Source of the DNA: Symsagittifera roscoffensis
Lineage: Eukaryota > Xenacoelomorpha > Acoela > Convolutidae
DNA length: 64,000 nucleotides
Reading direction: 5' to 3'
Assembly: GCF_963678635.1 (NCBI RefSeq)
Contig: NC_087070.1
Span: 7,162,539 to 7,226,538 of the forward strand
Part shown: positions 30,612-42,550 of the stretch, piece after piece
Layout: the number at the start of each line of letters is the position of its first letter
Numbering within the stretch: the first letter of the stretch is position 1
Translations under genes and position numbers: made by a program
The notes under the pieces: generated by a model
Told to the model about the DNA's origin: nothing
Databases searched by the model: none
What the model saw: only the letters and a program-made list of their open reading frames with translations

Positions 30612-32502
30612 TAGTAAGTTCTCCCACAGTATTTTTTCCCTTGTGCGATTGGAATGTCATTGGACATACATGCCTCGCTGTCCTTGTATTGATCAAATGA
30701 TCGCATGCCTCTTCTGCTGAGGCAATTATGCAGTGGACGGCCTCTGCATATTTCGTGAAGTGATCGATTATCACCAGAACCTGATTGTAGCCATTGTCTG
30801 TCATGCATATCTTCTGGTGGTCATTCTGTACCACCTCATTGAACTCAGATGACTCAATCGACTGCAAAGGAAATCGCAATTTCCTTAAATCCTTCTCTTG
30901 TTGGCATGACACAAATGCTGTTACCCACTTCTTGCATGCCTTCTTCTTCCCAGGCTATTCAAAGGGTTTCAGGATCCTCTGGTATACTTTATCGATCCTC
31001 TGATGACCAATTTGATCATGCGACCTGAATAAAAGTTCCGATTGATATAGTTGCGGCAACACTATCGCATTCTATTTGTACAGGACTTTGTCCTCTTCTC
31101 TACTCTTGCAAGCCAAGATCCCGTCCTTGTTTAATTATAAACTTCCCTCTTTCTGCATAAAGTATTGTCTTAGGAAAAGGTAACTGTCCTCTTCCAGATC
31201 TCCTTTGTCCGGTGCCCCATTCTCGATCCACCTCTTCAAGTTGCTACGGACATTCCTCTGCGCTCGCAGTAGGTCCGAGAGTCTGTGTCGTGCCTTCAAT
31301 TATGTCTTCATGACCCTCAATTGACTATTCAGCTCATCGGGCTGATGCGCGTCACCTTCCATCTTAACGCAACAAATTTTCGCCAATGGCTCTGTCTCTT
31401 GTCTGAACGGTTGAAGGTCAGTCTTAACTGCTTCCTTCTGCGGTAACAAGCTCATCGATTGTTTCGGTACCGCTATCATTTCTATGTCATCAGCCGCATT
31501 GTCAAATACTATTTCACTGGGTACCAGGTAGCGATCACTGTCAGGGTCTTGATATATTTCCCTGTCCAAGTCTTTTGCTCGAGTCTCCACTAGTAATGTG
31601 TGGATCGCTAATTCTGACATTTCTGATCCTGTGCTCGAGTTCCTGTCTGAGTAGGTGTCGATCTCTGATTTCTTCGAGGTGTCCTTGCACCCCTGATCCG
31701 AAACGATTCGACAGGAATTCGAAGATCTTCTCAGCTGTGTCCCGCTGATACTGCTTTCCGGCCATCACGCAATTCAGGGCTGTCCCTTCCAGGTTGCTGG
31801 TGAGCGCACTGCATTCTTGTCTTTCTGTCAAGTCTTCTTCCTCAAAATGGAGCTTCATGGCCTCTATCCAGGTATCTATACAGCCGTCAGATTCGTCTTT
31901 CTAACATCTTGGTTTCTTAAATACTCTTCTGGACATTTCGCTGCGTTCACTGGTCCTAGATAACCTCGCCAGGAAAGTTTCCAAGGACCTATTCAGTGGT
32001 TCAAAGGCTGTAGCCATTGCATCGCGTAAATGCCCCGCTTGATCGTTGTTGCCCTCTGATTATGGCTACGGAATTCCCCTCCTGTTCGAGTCGCTGGGTT
32101 GACTTCTTCCTTGATTCGCGTGACTCTAGCTTGTAGAATCGCTTCTCCTAGTCGCATTTGCGTCTCGCATTGGTCGTTCATTTGAGGTCGGCCTGCTACT
32201 AGTTGAATTCCCTCTGATATTCGTTGGGCCCCTCGGCCTATAATTCTCGGTGACATAGCTGGATGAACTGCCTTTTGCTCTCGTGGATCCATATGTCCTT
32301 CCTCTATTAGATTGTTCATTGAAGTTCACCCTCGGCTCCTTGTTGAGCTCTCCCGAGTTTGTTCCTCTGTTTGTCGACCAACTCTTGTCTCCTAGGAGCC
32401 CATCTAACCTGTACATTATAGCCTGAGTGCGCCTCCCTATCATCGCGTCTATTCTCCATATCAACTCTCAGTAGTGTCTCTCTTTGCTCAGCTTCCCTTG
32501 TC
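30612..32502 (-). pseudogene. Unit 3: gag-pol deletion derivative
   Basis: As in unit 2: Gag fragments at 31541-31858 and 31993-32464, post-RNase H linker 31300-31620 (IVFDNAADD intact where unit 2 reads IVFHNAADD), integrase start 30612-31003. Protease and RT are missing. Confidence 0.8.
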
Positions 32503-35455
32503 ATTAAGGAGCGACCAGAACGACTAGCATTAACGACAGCGGTAGAAAGAACCATACCTGCAAGGGATGCTCCTCGTGGGCAGTCCCCGATGGAGCCTCG
32601 CGAACTAAGCCAGACAACGGAAGTGCAGATCCCAACAGCAGCCGCAGAGTAACAATCCTAGACCTAAGTGACACCCTAGGTGATCCAGGCGTGGAGCAGC
32701 TCATGCTAGAGCTGGTAGAAGCAGCTGGACGGCTTGTAGCCAACAGGAGTGTGCCAGGTTCCGGGGTGACTGTACCCTGTGGAACGATTGATGATACAGG
32801 CAGAGTAGAGCTCTCTTCGGAAGCGATGAAGAAAACAAATACCCCAAAAACTCCTGACAGGAAGATAAGGGAGATGCCCATGAAGAAAGTTTTGCTCGTG
32901 TTTGATATACAAAAAAATAACCAGCTCAAGAACAGCTTCACAGGAGTTCCAGACACGGACATGCGAGCATGTTTTAACCGATCGACGTGGAGTCCAGCAA
33001 TGAACATACAGCAACCGCCCCTCGGAACGTCACATTTGATATTGGGCGATATTCTGGTGAGAGTTTCGCAGAACTTAAGAACCTCTTGGATCACTACGGT
33101 GATGGCCTTTGGAGGCGCCACAGTAGCCCAGATATATCGCATGGGGGAATTGATGAACCCAGGAAGAATTCCGGATATAATGAGCTCAGACGAGGAAGAA
33201 GCTCAGTCGGAGTCGATGATGGTATGCCTATCCACCACGCTATGGCAGAAAATAAAGTGCAAGGTACTGACCGTTTGCACCATACCGATGAGCACGAGGA
33301 CGCTATCGTCCACTGGAAGAAGGCACAATGAGAGAGTCGTCAGATGAAATAACAACCTGCGAAGATTGGCAAGTCGCAATGCTGGACGAATGAGCATGAA
33401 CTGAGAGCTATGGATTAGAACAGATTCACCACTGATGGGATACATTTTGACAAGATAAGGGGCAAGGCTGGATGAATCGTGTTTTCCAGGAGCAATTAGT
33501 GGAAGAAGCCACGAATGTACCGGAAATCTCGACCTTAGTGCATCTGGAGACACCCTGGGATCAGTCCCAGGAGTGCCACAGGTGCCGCAGAGCTCCAGCG
33601 AGCAAGGGAAGAGGTCAGACGTATTAGATCGACTAGGCGAGGCACCAGCGAGGAGGACTATTTATCCTCGACGGAGATTGGGGCCCATCAGTCCAAAAGG
33701 GGACACGACCTCAGGCACCTCGGGAGCTGAGACGACGAGTACGAGCCGGAGGGAACGACGTCCTGACAAAAGTAGTTTGATGTAGTCGAGACCCATACCG
33801 TCACCCTAGCATGTTTTTATACCGTCTTCCTGGCATGCAAGGTAAAACTTGCAGATGATGCGATAAGAGTGTTGAATGGGGCGAAACTCTCTGTAAACGG
33901 GCTGTACTCGATTGTGGGAGTGGACTGGTCGATAGCAGCGGGAATCAACTTTAGCTCCACAATGGCATTGCGATTTTCTGACCTGTAGGGACTGCCCTCA
34001 AAGAACACCGTGGGTCCAGTAAATGCCAGACCCTTACAGGACGTGACGATGAACCATAGCGAACAAAATAGAAAAGAGAGGCCTGGAAGATTATTGACGA
34101 CTAGAGCACCAAAAGGACAACATGTGAAGATGTTTGAGCAAGTGCGGACACCTCCAGATTACGTGAAAGAAAGAGCTTATCCAAAATCAGCAGCGCAAGA
34201 TGTGCGGCGGGCTGAGATTTTGAATAGACGAGACTATCTTCGCAGCATATGATAAAGCAGAAATGAGGAGAACAAAGATATCAGTGGTTGCGAGCTCGGA
34301 CTCTGTGCAATCCCTTGTTTTTTTAGCCTGACGGTAGCGCGAGCCGACCTGGGCTTGCGCTAACGTGAGCTCCATAGGCTCCATATGTGCTCCATGGGCT
34401 CCATCGGGGTTTAATGACAAACCGAAATGAACGCGATAACTATCGGGTTCGCCGGCATAAACGATCACTTGCATAGTAGGGGTTTCCAGAGCAGACTCAG
34501 AGAGCCTACAACGGCGGAACGTGCAGTAAGGCCAGCAATAAAAAAGACATTTTGGAATCAATGGGCGAGATAACTGATGTGTTGAAAGAAGGCGCATTCC
34601 AGAAAATAACATCAAAAGCAGTATTCGAGTTGTCTCCGTGATATAAACATGGATTAAAGTTCGTGTAAGCAATGGTAGCAATACTCTCGGACGGGAAGTA
34701 TGATGTAATCAGAACTGGCCGAACCGCGAAGTGGAAGCGAGAAACTTGAGACCACTTCGGATAGAATTGCCGGCGGTATGGTCGGATATCTCAAACGCTA
34801 TGAGAGGGTTCAAAGATCATTCGCTACATATGCTAGTGTTGGATGAAGTGTTGAGATTGGAACAGTGCAATTTCAGCAGACAGCTCAAATTGAAGCCAGG
34901 AATCCACGACAAGCATCGAGTGATAGTAGGGATGTCTATGGACCTATGGTTCAGCGAAATGAAGATCAAAGAAGAAGGAGAAAAGAGGCAAAACTCCAAA
35001 GAAACGAAAGCTCACTTGGAGCCTTTGGTTTTGCGAACAAATCCAGAGGCCAATAAGTTGCTGCATGGACTCCTAGAATAGCAGCATTGGGTATGGGCGC
35101 TTTCGAGCGAGGCCCAGCGATAACCACGAAATTTCTTAGCTATCTGGTAAAAGAATTAGAATTAGCGGAAAATGCGGGAAAAAAATCAGCTGAATTTGTG
35201 AATAGGATGTGCCAGGTAACGCTTGAGTCATTCTGGGTACAGAATGCGAGAGGAGAAGAAGGCTTCGACAGATCGGACAGAATGTTACAAGAGTTGGGAG
35301 CTGGATGGACCGTGTCCTTCCTGGCGAAAGTCTACCCGGCACTCTCTCACTACCTGATAAGGGAGTTTCTTAAAGCAGTCACCGAATTGTCGATAGCAGT
35401 TATCCTGTTATTGTTTGTGATTTCCGGAGCAAAAAATTTTGAGAAATTTTGATAT
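32503..35455 (+). pseudogene. Unit 3: front of ORF2 with SGNH-like domain
   Basis: Frames 32691-33347 (218 residues), 34010-34252, 34731-35081 and 35087-35452. Same content as unit 2, with the GTNN block again deleted and DGIHF kept near 33430. It runs on into 35463-40390. Confidence 0.6.
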
Positions 35456-35462
35456 GAAACGA

Positions 35463-38400
35463 TCCACTGACTCCTGGACTAAAGTAGGAGATTTGATACA
35501 TATCCTGATCAAGTACCTCCTACAGCGGAATCGCTTTGGAACAGGAGAGGAACCACTGAGTTTGTGACAATGATATACGGTCCAGCAGTGTCATTTGCGT
35601 ACCCTGACGTTAAGGTGGAAGCATACAGAAGGTCGGTGTTGCACCTGAACCTTATTTCAGCAGTGAACAGGAGCATACTCAATTGGTGTGAACAAAATAA
35701 TGTGCTGCGTGAAATGATGAGTGAAGATTTGTTGTTCGCGAATATAGCAGAGCCAGAGATGACGGCAGTAAACTTTAATGACCATTTCGGTGACCAAATG
35801 CGCGAAGTAGAGAGGGCATATTGAAGTGTTTCCGAAACTCTAGAATCTGAGGCTCTATGATAAGATCAACGGTTCCTCGTTTACTGGCCTCGTACCAAAA
35901 GTGAAAGAAAAGACGAAAGACTGGGGCGATTACCGCAAGCTGCCAGAAGAAAAACTTGAATTCCCTTTGATTAGAACAATGTTGCTCGGAGCAGGCTCCT
36001 TGTTACAAACTCCCAGGATGCGAGCCTTTGAAACCAACGAAAGGAGGGTGGCAAAGTTCTCCGAATCGATGGACCCGTGCTTCGTGGGCAGTTCGCATAT
36101 GCGGATCAGTCGACGAGTAGACGGATGACTAATGCAGCTACTCGGAAACCTGGAAATTTGAGAAAAAATGGACCAAATTGGACCTGGCGCCAATAGTCAT
36201 GAGAGGCAAGGCGAACTTAGAGTTGGCGATACGCGGGAAACTGCAGACTAGGACTGGTCTAGCACCCTTCGGCTGTGAGGAAGTCAAAATAAAGCACGGA
36301 GAAGAAGAAGATAAGTCAGCTGGCAGACTTGTCGTGCCAAAGTTTACAGAGGAGACGATGAATGAGGAGCAAGGACCTTCAGGGTTTGGGAGAAATGAGA
36401 AAGGAGACGATAAGGAGGGAGAATACCGTCGACCGGAAGAACCAATGGAACAGAATCATGATCAAGCGGGAAAAGATGATGATAAGGCCTCGACAGGTGG
36501 AGTGTCTAGCCTAGACTTCCATTTCTTGGACGACTACGAGATCGGAACAGAAACGTTGAAAGGGATGACTGAGCCAGCGAAAGATGAAGCTTCCACTCTG
36601 GAACCTCCGTCAGCCTTCATGAACTTAAGTCGCAATTTGCCGGAGAGCAGCTCTCCTGGTAAGTTTAAAACTAACGGAATGAAATTTCTGATGGAATCTC
36701 CGCGGAGGAGAAGAATAGAAGGCGCAGCCCGAGTACCTTTCTTGGTAACCTTGCCAGAGGAAGAGTGGGAAGTTCACCACAGGGATCATGAAAACAGAAC
36801 AGGCTGTAATGTGGACAGAGTTGCTTTCATGGAAGAGTTCTGCACAGTAGTGCAGTGCTACGGCACCCAGTCGATGTTGGAAACGGGTCTCAACAAACCA
36901 CTGATGCTAGAGATTCTCGATGAATTGGATGAATGCTAAGGGAGATTGAGCGAATTGTTGATTGATTCGGCCACTGATGAAAGTGAAGTTAACCTCCAAT
37001 CAAGGCAACGCAGCAACAAAGCAACAATGAAGTCGTGTATCTGTCCAGAACTCGCAAGGAAACGGTGCGATCGAAAATCGTGATTGACAAAATCAATGAC
37101 ATAAAGATGAAACTGGGAGCAAAGTGACGTTAGGAAAAACTGGGAAGACAAAAAAAGACCCTGAAATCTCAGCAAAAGCTGTCAATTCAGCTAAACGAAA
37201 GCGTGTTGAAGAGGCCATCGATATGTGGCAAGGAGACGACCAACTGGTTGGCACAGATAGAACACTGACCGACGTAATGATGGCGCCACCCACCCTCATG
37301 GCAGGATTAGGACCAGCCAGTTAAAAAACCAAGAGGAGGGACCGCACTCTGACTGGAGCGACATTAGAGATGGAAATACTGAGCCAGTGTGGTCAACGTA
37401 TCCTACGAGATTTTAGGCCATATGGACGAACGATGGAAACAAAACCCGCTGACAAGCCCGCTGGTGGATACATGGAGATGGTTGAATACAGAAACTCAGC
37501 TAGAGGACACCTAGTCGCTCTGGAAATCAAAGGTGCCATAAAATGTTATCTGGAGGAGATGAAACAAGGCACAACGATGAAACAGAAGGCGTAAGGAACA
37601 CTGGTCCCCTCTGAGATGCACACGGAAACGATAGACCAGTTGGTGAGTTTAACGTAGAGAGCGGTGGTGTTAATTCGAAGATATATGCTCTGATACCGAT
37701 ACCGTACGTCAGGACGGAGCTGCAACTTAGCTTTGCTTGGTGCATGCCTGGACCGACAAAGGAAGAATACGACTCAGAAGAAAGAAAACGATAAAAGGAA
37801 GAGAAGCTGCTCTTGATAACGAGTCTGAGAGACCTCTTGATCCAAGTAGCGTGCGCGAAAGTAGCGTGGGCGAAACGGAGAGACGCTCTCTGTTTCGTCC
37901 GATTCAGGTTAGAACAAATATCGGTGCGAGCGTTGAATACTTGTGCCAAGATGCTGAGAGAAGGTAGTGATCGATTGAAAACCTTGCTCTTACAAGCGCT
38001 TTTAGACTTACATCAGAGTAAACCGATGCGAGTAAAATTGAATGAGCCTGTAGAACTGGAACCAATGAAGAAAGTCGATGAAATACGAAAATTCTCATAT
38101 AAAGAGTTGAGGCTCACATAAGAGTCAATTTTGAGCATTGCTGTGGTCCAGTGGGTATTGCGGACCAATTAGGAAGGAATCGTATCCTTACGTGTCTGGA
38201 GTTGTGGGGATAGCATACATCCCTTTCATCAATGAAGACTTACGTGATTGTTTCTTTGATTGCGAATAAGCGGTGTTGCTATGGTTCTGGTTGTCTAGAT
38301 TTGCAACGATAAGGACCATTGCCAATCAGCAAGCAAAATTGTGATTTGTGTTGGAAGAAAAGGTGACTGCACCTTCAAAACCAAAATCTGATAACCGAGT

Positions 38401-40390
38401 GGAATTTGGATTGGGTTTTTCGGACAATTTACTGAAAACAAGCCTAAAGCTGGTGGGGGAGTTGATTAAACCATCACGGTGCCCGAGCCCTAATGCTGAT
38501 TCGATATTGCGTGCGACAAGGGATGTGCAGAGGGATTTGATTTCAGACTGTAACTTGCGTGACCTGAACAACATCTACAACTTGATGACAAAAGCCTCTA
38601 GGAGCAACAGAGAAAGCAATGTGGAGTTGCCTGGCTGGGGACTAGAAGACTGGGTTTAGCCTGGCAGCTGTCTGGAGAATGACTGTGGATTGGAAGGTCA
38701 TGTATGTGGAGGTTTCGATTGCGTAAAGACCTTGGCGAAACAACAGAAGCAATAAACGATTTTTTTCGGAAATATAGTGATGAAAGCAGAAACGGAAATG
38801 TAATTGATTGCAGAATGCCACGGACGAACTGAAGTGATTTTAGTGACTGCTTAGGAGGCTTAGAATGCTTTTAGTTAGGATTCTACAGCATTTTTTTGTT
38901 TCTTTAGAGTCACTATTGAATCTAGAACAAAAGCATTAGATGGTCACAGCCATCAGTGTAGAAGTGTTTCCGGGAGTATTACAAACCAAACAGAAGCATA
39001 TTGGAAAATGGAGAGAAACAATATAAGTGGAAATGAACATCCGACAGAGTAAAATTTTTCGCAGACCATCTGGAGCGCGATATCTAGTAGGATCGATGTT
39101 GCCTTCGATGTGCAAAAGGCGATACCCAGTACACTTCGAAGCAGTGATTGTAATGAGTACAAGGACGATCGTGGATCAAGCCTTCTCAGTGCTGAAATGT
39201 GTAAGATTAGCGAGACTGTCGGGCTTAAAATCTTACGAGTTGCTATGTATGATGTTCGCAGTAGTTCCAGGAAGAACAAAAGGCGAGTTAGAACCGATAC
39301 TGGGAAAAATCATGGGATATGCTAGTGGGAACTTAAGTGAGTTTGAAAGACAGAAACAGATCAACAGCGACAGATTATAATGCAGTAGACGAAATTGACG
39401 AAATCCACCGAGTGATGACGGAAGTGGAACCACTGCTGGAAGCGTCGGGGAAGCCAAATTGGAGGAGCATCATGTTGACACATGATGGGTTTCCATGCCA
39501 TTGCTTACTAGGAATATGTTGGTATCCTGGGCGTAGTAAGCTGGTGTTGATCTGGAACCCTGGAGAGCTGCTCTCCATGGGTTTACCAGATTAATCACAG
39601 CCCATAACGATAGTAATAGATGGAGTTATGATGGGAATTAGATGGCTGGAAGCTCACGTAAAGGAGAACAATCGACAAGAGACACCAACGAAAGAACAGC
39701 TGGAGGAACTTGATAGTCTAAAAGATTTAGATCTTTTTGAGACAATGTGCAAAGTCTTGAACATTCCGATGCAAGTGATGAAGATATGGGCCAGAAGACG
39801 ACTGATGCCATAGTTTAGAGCCATAATGACTGCATGGTTGTACGAGTATGCCCAAAAGAATTTGTCAAAGCACAGCGGAGTGTACAGTGCATATCAGCTG
39901 GACATTGGATCGTGAGCTTTCAAGCGATCTTTCGTAACGCATCAGAATGCAGTGACTACCGCAGGAAAAGAAAGCCGAGAACAAGTGATTGTGATGGGAG
40001 AGAAAGAGAAGAAATGTTGAGGCAAGACCTGGAGAGAAACGTGACGTTGTGCCTCCGCAACAGCTTCTGCAGGAGTAGGGAGACTAGTGTAGACCCTCTA
40101 CCTTGTGGTAAACAAAGATTAGAAGAGTAGATGTGTTGGACTAATGCCTTCAGCAGCGCCAGAATGGCCACCGACGTGTTGCAAGACACTGAAATTGAGA
40201 GTGCGGAGTCAATGTCGCAGCGGGAGGAGATGGAGCAATGACAAAGAATCGAAAAACCAAATGCAAAAAGAAGAAAGATTAGAAGAATTTAGAAGCTTTA
40301 GAACTTCTAAACGATGAAGACCAAACGAATGAAGTGAGCAATGAAGTAACTAAGAAGAAAAAGTTAAAACTCAGAATTGTTTTTGTGTGA
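35463..40390 (+). pseudogene. ORF2 of copy B, C-terminal two thirds
   Basis: Plus-strand pieces in changing frames: 35564-35824 (YGPAVSFAYPDVKVEAYRRS), 35901-36128, 36178-36939, 37124-37324, 37370-37594, 37813-38121, 38348-38659, 39027-39594 and 39628-39813, ending in a lysine-rich tail (VTKKKKLKLRIVF, about 40345-40390). Parts from about 36600 on match copy C (44000-47500, minus), for example ENRTGCNVDRVAFM and LSELLIDSATDES. The part 35463-36560 and the unit segment 24840-25750 have no match in copy C. No known domain was recognised. Many stops. Confidence 0.6.
36178..36939 (+). CDS. Longest open piece of copy B ORF2 (unknown function)
   Basis: 253 residues without a stop, MDLAPIVMRGKANLELAIRG to LEILDELDEC. 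Composition is acidic and charged (NEKGDDKEGEYRRPEEPMEQ), with a basic patch ESPRRRRIEGAARVPF at about residue 180 and ENRTGCNVDRVAFMEEFCTV near the end. The start codon is only the first ATG of an open stretch. The TAA at its end is a mutation, because homologous sequence (GRLSELLIDSATDE) continues in frame directly after it. Not recognised as any known family. Confidence 0.5.
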   Translation: MDLAPIVMRGKANLELAIRGKLQTRTGLAPFGCEEVKIKHGEEEDKSAGRLVVPKFTEETMNEEQGPSGFGRNEKGDDKEGEYRRPEEPMEQNHDQAGKDDDKASTGGVSSLDFHFLDDYEIGTETLKGMTEPAKDEASTLEPPSAFMNLSRNLPESSSPGKFKTNGMKFLMESPRRRRIEGAARVPFLVTLPEEEWEVHHRDHENRTGCNVDRVAFMEEFCTVVQCYGTQSMLETGLNKPLMLEILDELDEC

Positions 40391-40840
40391 GAAAAACTCA
40401 AATGAGAAACCAAGCAACTAAGCTTGCAATTGAAACTGAAAGCTTGCAATTTTATTTAGTGTCTACACTTACTATTTATTTAGAGAGGCTCGAATGACAA
40501 ATATATTAAATATTCTAGCCTGCATGATTGTTTTAACCAATTAAGATGACTGATCCCTGTCCTGCGTCCCAAAACCTTTTAAACCTAAGAGAAGCAGTTT
40601 TAAATTGAGACAATGGCACTAAAAGTCAGAATAGATGTTTATATCTTGAATCACATCCTCAAAGTGCAGATGGGTGGAAAAAGTTAGAAGATTATAACAG
40701 TGTAGTATGATGTCATTTTTATTCTTCAGTGAGTCGATGGGATGTAGATAAAAGTGATTTCATGCAATTTAACAATTCTGTTCGATGGCATTAACCAATT
40801 TAATGAAAACCACGAGACTCAATGAGGACATTGACCGGGC
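40391..40840 (+). other. 3' untranslated region of copy B
   Basis: No ORF. TCCTGCGTCCCAAAACCTTTT at about 40559 matches an inverted sequence in copy C near 43580. CAATGAGGACATTGACCGGGC (about 40820-40840) sits immediately before the inferred 3' LTR and is conserved in copy C just above 42550. Confidence 0.5.
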
Positions 40841-41765
40841 TGTCCGGGAATATAAGACCAGAAAGGCGCAAAAAGGCATGACAAGAGCGATTTTTTATTG
40901 GTGACATCCAAGTAGGAAAATTAGCAGCTTCGATAGATTAACTGTGCTCATCGTGCGGTTGGACGAATTGGGAAAGGTCAATTTGAGGTGACAAAATTTT
41001 TTTTAAAAATTCGTTCAAGATTAAAGACACGTCACGACCTTGAAACACTGAAAACCGTGAAAATCAGAACAGACAAATTTTCCTTAAGACACAGCAGAAT
41101 TGACTCTCGACAGTTACGAAAAAGAGTGAATTATATTGAGATTACGATAGAAGCTGTCCGGGTTCTAGCAATTGTAACTGTACAATCGTTACCGAAGAAT
41201 TCCCGAGAAATAGGAAGGGTATCGGGAGAATTTCAACACCCTTCAGAAGGACAAGAAAACCGCTCTTCGTCCGGAATCCAGAATCCGTAAGGGACTCGGG
41301 AAGGAAACTGAAACTGTATTCTAACAGTTTTAGCTTCCGGTTATGTTCTGATTTGAAAAAATAACATCTAAATTCGTTTTCAGATAATAAAAAGCTAGCT
41401 GTTGAGGGAAAAGTTTGATCCATCTCCGATGGATATGACAATTTTTATGTACTGAACAAAAACAATAGTATTAAAACAAATATGTAGTAGCCCTGTTTTT
41501 AGGAGTAACTTCGTGGTCTGGGGATTCTGAGACCCAGCCATGAGCTCACTATTTTGCATGTAGCTAAGTTTATCTGTGCGTTCTGACCGATAGCCCAAAA
41601 GAGTGTTTTTTTTGTTGACCCGATATTAAAGGAGCAAACATAGAACAGGCTTTGACAGAAGGTTAAAAGAATGTAGAGCTGTGTTTAGACGCTAGCCAGT
41701 CGTTTCATAACCTAGCTTTATTTTTTCGTCGATATGTACTTTCAGGCGAATGTTACACTTCACAT
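40841..41765 (+). repeat. 3' LTR-like sequence of copy B (truncated)
   Basis: Starts TGTCCGGGAATA after GACCGGGC. From about 40850 it matches 16945-17865 in the same orientation (TTTTTATTGGTGACATCCAA, GACACGTCACGACCTTGAAA, GATTACGATAGAAGCTGTCC), as an LTR pair would. It is cut near 41765, where the inverted LTR of copy C begins. Confidence 0.65.
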
Positions 41766-42550
41766 GCTTTTAACCGTCTCCACCAAAACCATTTCAATGT
41801 AAGGTCCATTAACATCGGGTCGTTACAACTTAAAGGCCATCGGCCAAACCGCGCAAGTTAACATAGTTACATGCAAAAATAGTGAGCATATAGCTGGGTC
41901 TCAGTATCCCCAGATCACGATGTCACTCTTAAAAACGGGACTACTACTTAATTAAAATATTACTATTGTTTTCGTTCAAAAGATGAAAATCATCATATCC
42001 ATCGAAGATGGATCAACCCTTTCCCCTACCTCCTAGCTTCTCATTATCTGAAAGCAAACTTGATGTGTTTATTTCAATTCAGGACATTCTAGGAAGCTAA
42101 AAGTTGTTAAGAACCAGTTTATTGTCTTTTCCGAAGACTCTTCCGGAATCTTGCATCCGCTGACAGAGCTGTTTTTTTGGCAACCAGGAAGTGTAGCAAA
42201 TCTTCCCAATAGCCTTCTTGATTCTCGGGAATTGCTCAGTAACGATTGTAGCTGAATAATCGTTACAACTCGGAGCATTCTTCTTTGAATATTGATGTAT
42301 AATTTTTTTTGTCGTTAGCTATAATTCTTCCACGTGTTCGAGAAAAACGAATTAGTTACATGCCCTTCACGCCTACTTCGAAAGTTCAAATACTTTTTTT
42401 TCACCCCAAATTAACCTCTCTCAATGCGTTCAATTGAATTATTATTTCTAATCGACTAAACCAGCAAATGCTCCCACTGTACTACTCGAATAAAAATTCG
42501 TTGATATGCATTTCGATCATTTAGGTCGAATTTCACATACTCTCAAAACA
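41766..42550 (-). repeat. 3' LTR-like sequence of copy C (truncated), tail-to-tail with copy B
   Basis: On the minus strand it starts TGTTTTGAGAG after the same GACCGGGC context as in copy B. It matches the left arm at 16300-16900 (ACTCGGAGCA near 42270, GATGGATCAACCCTTTCC near 42006) and carries the conserved motif at 41860-41950. It joins copy B's LTR near 41765 as an inverted repeat. Confidence 0.6.

Larger units (their letters stand above)
30612..35462. repeat. Tandem unit 3 of 4851 bp
   Basis: Left part nearly identical to unit 2. The right part (from about 34320) has over a dozen private substitutions against units 1 and 2. It is the only unit whose right end continues into further ORF2 sequence: after GATATGAAACGAT, units 1 and 2 switch to minus-strand integrase while unit 3 continues with CCACTGACTCC. 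It is therefore the original right-hand copy. Confidence 0.93.
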
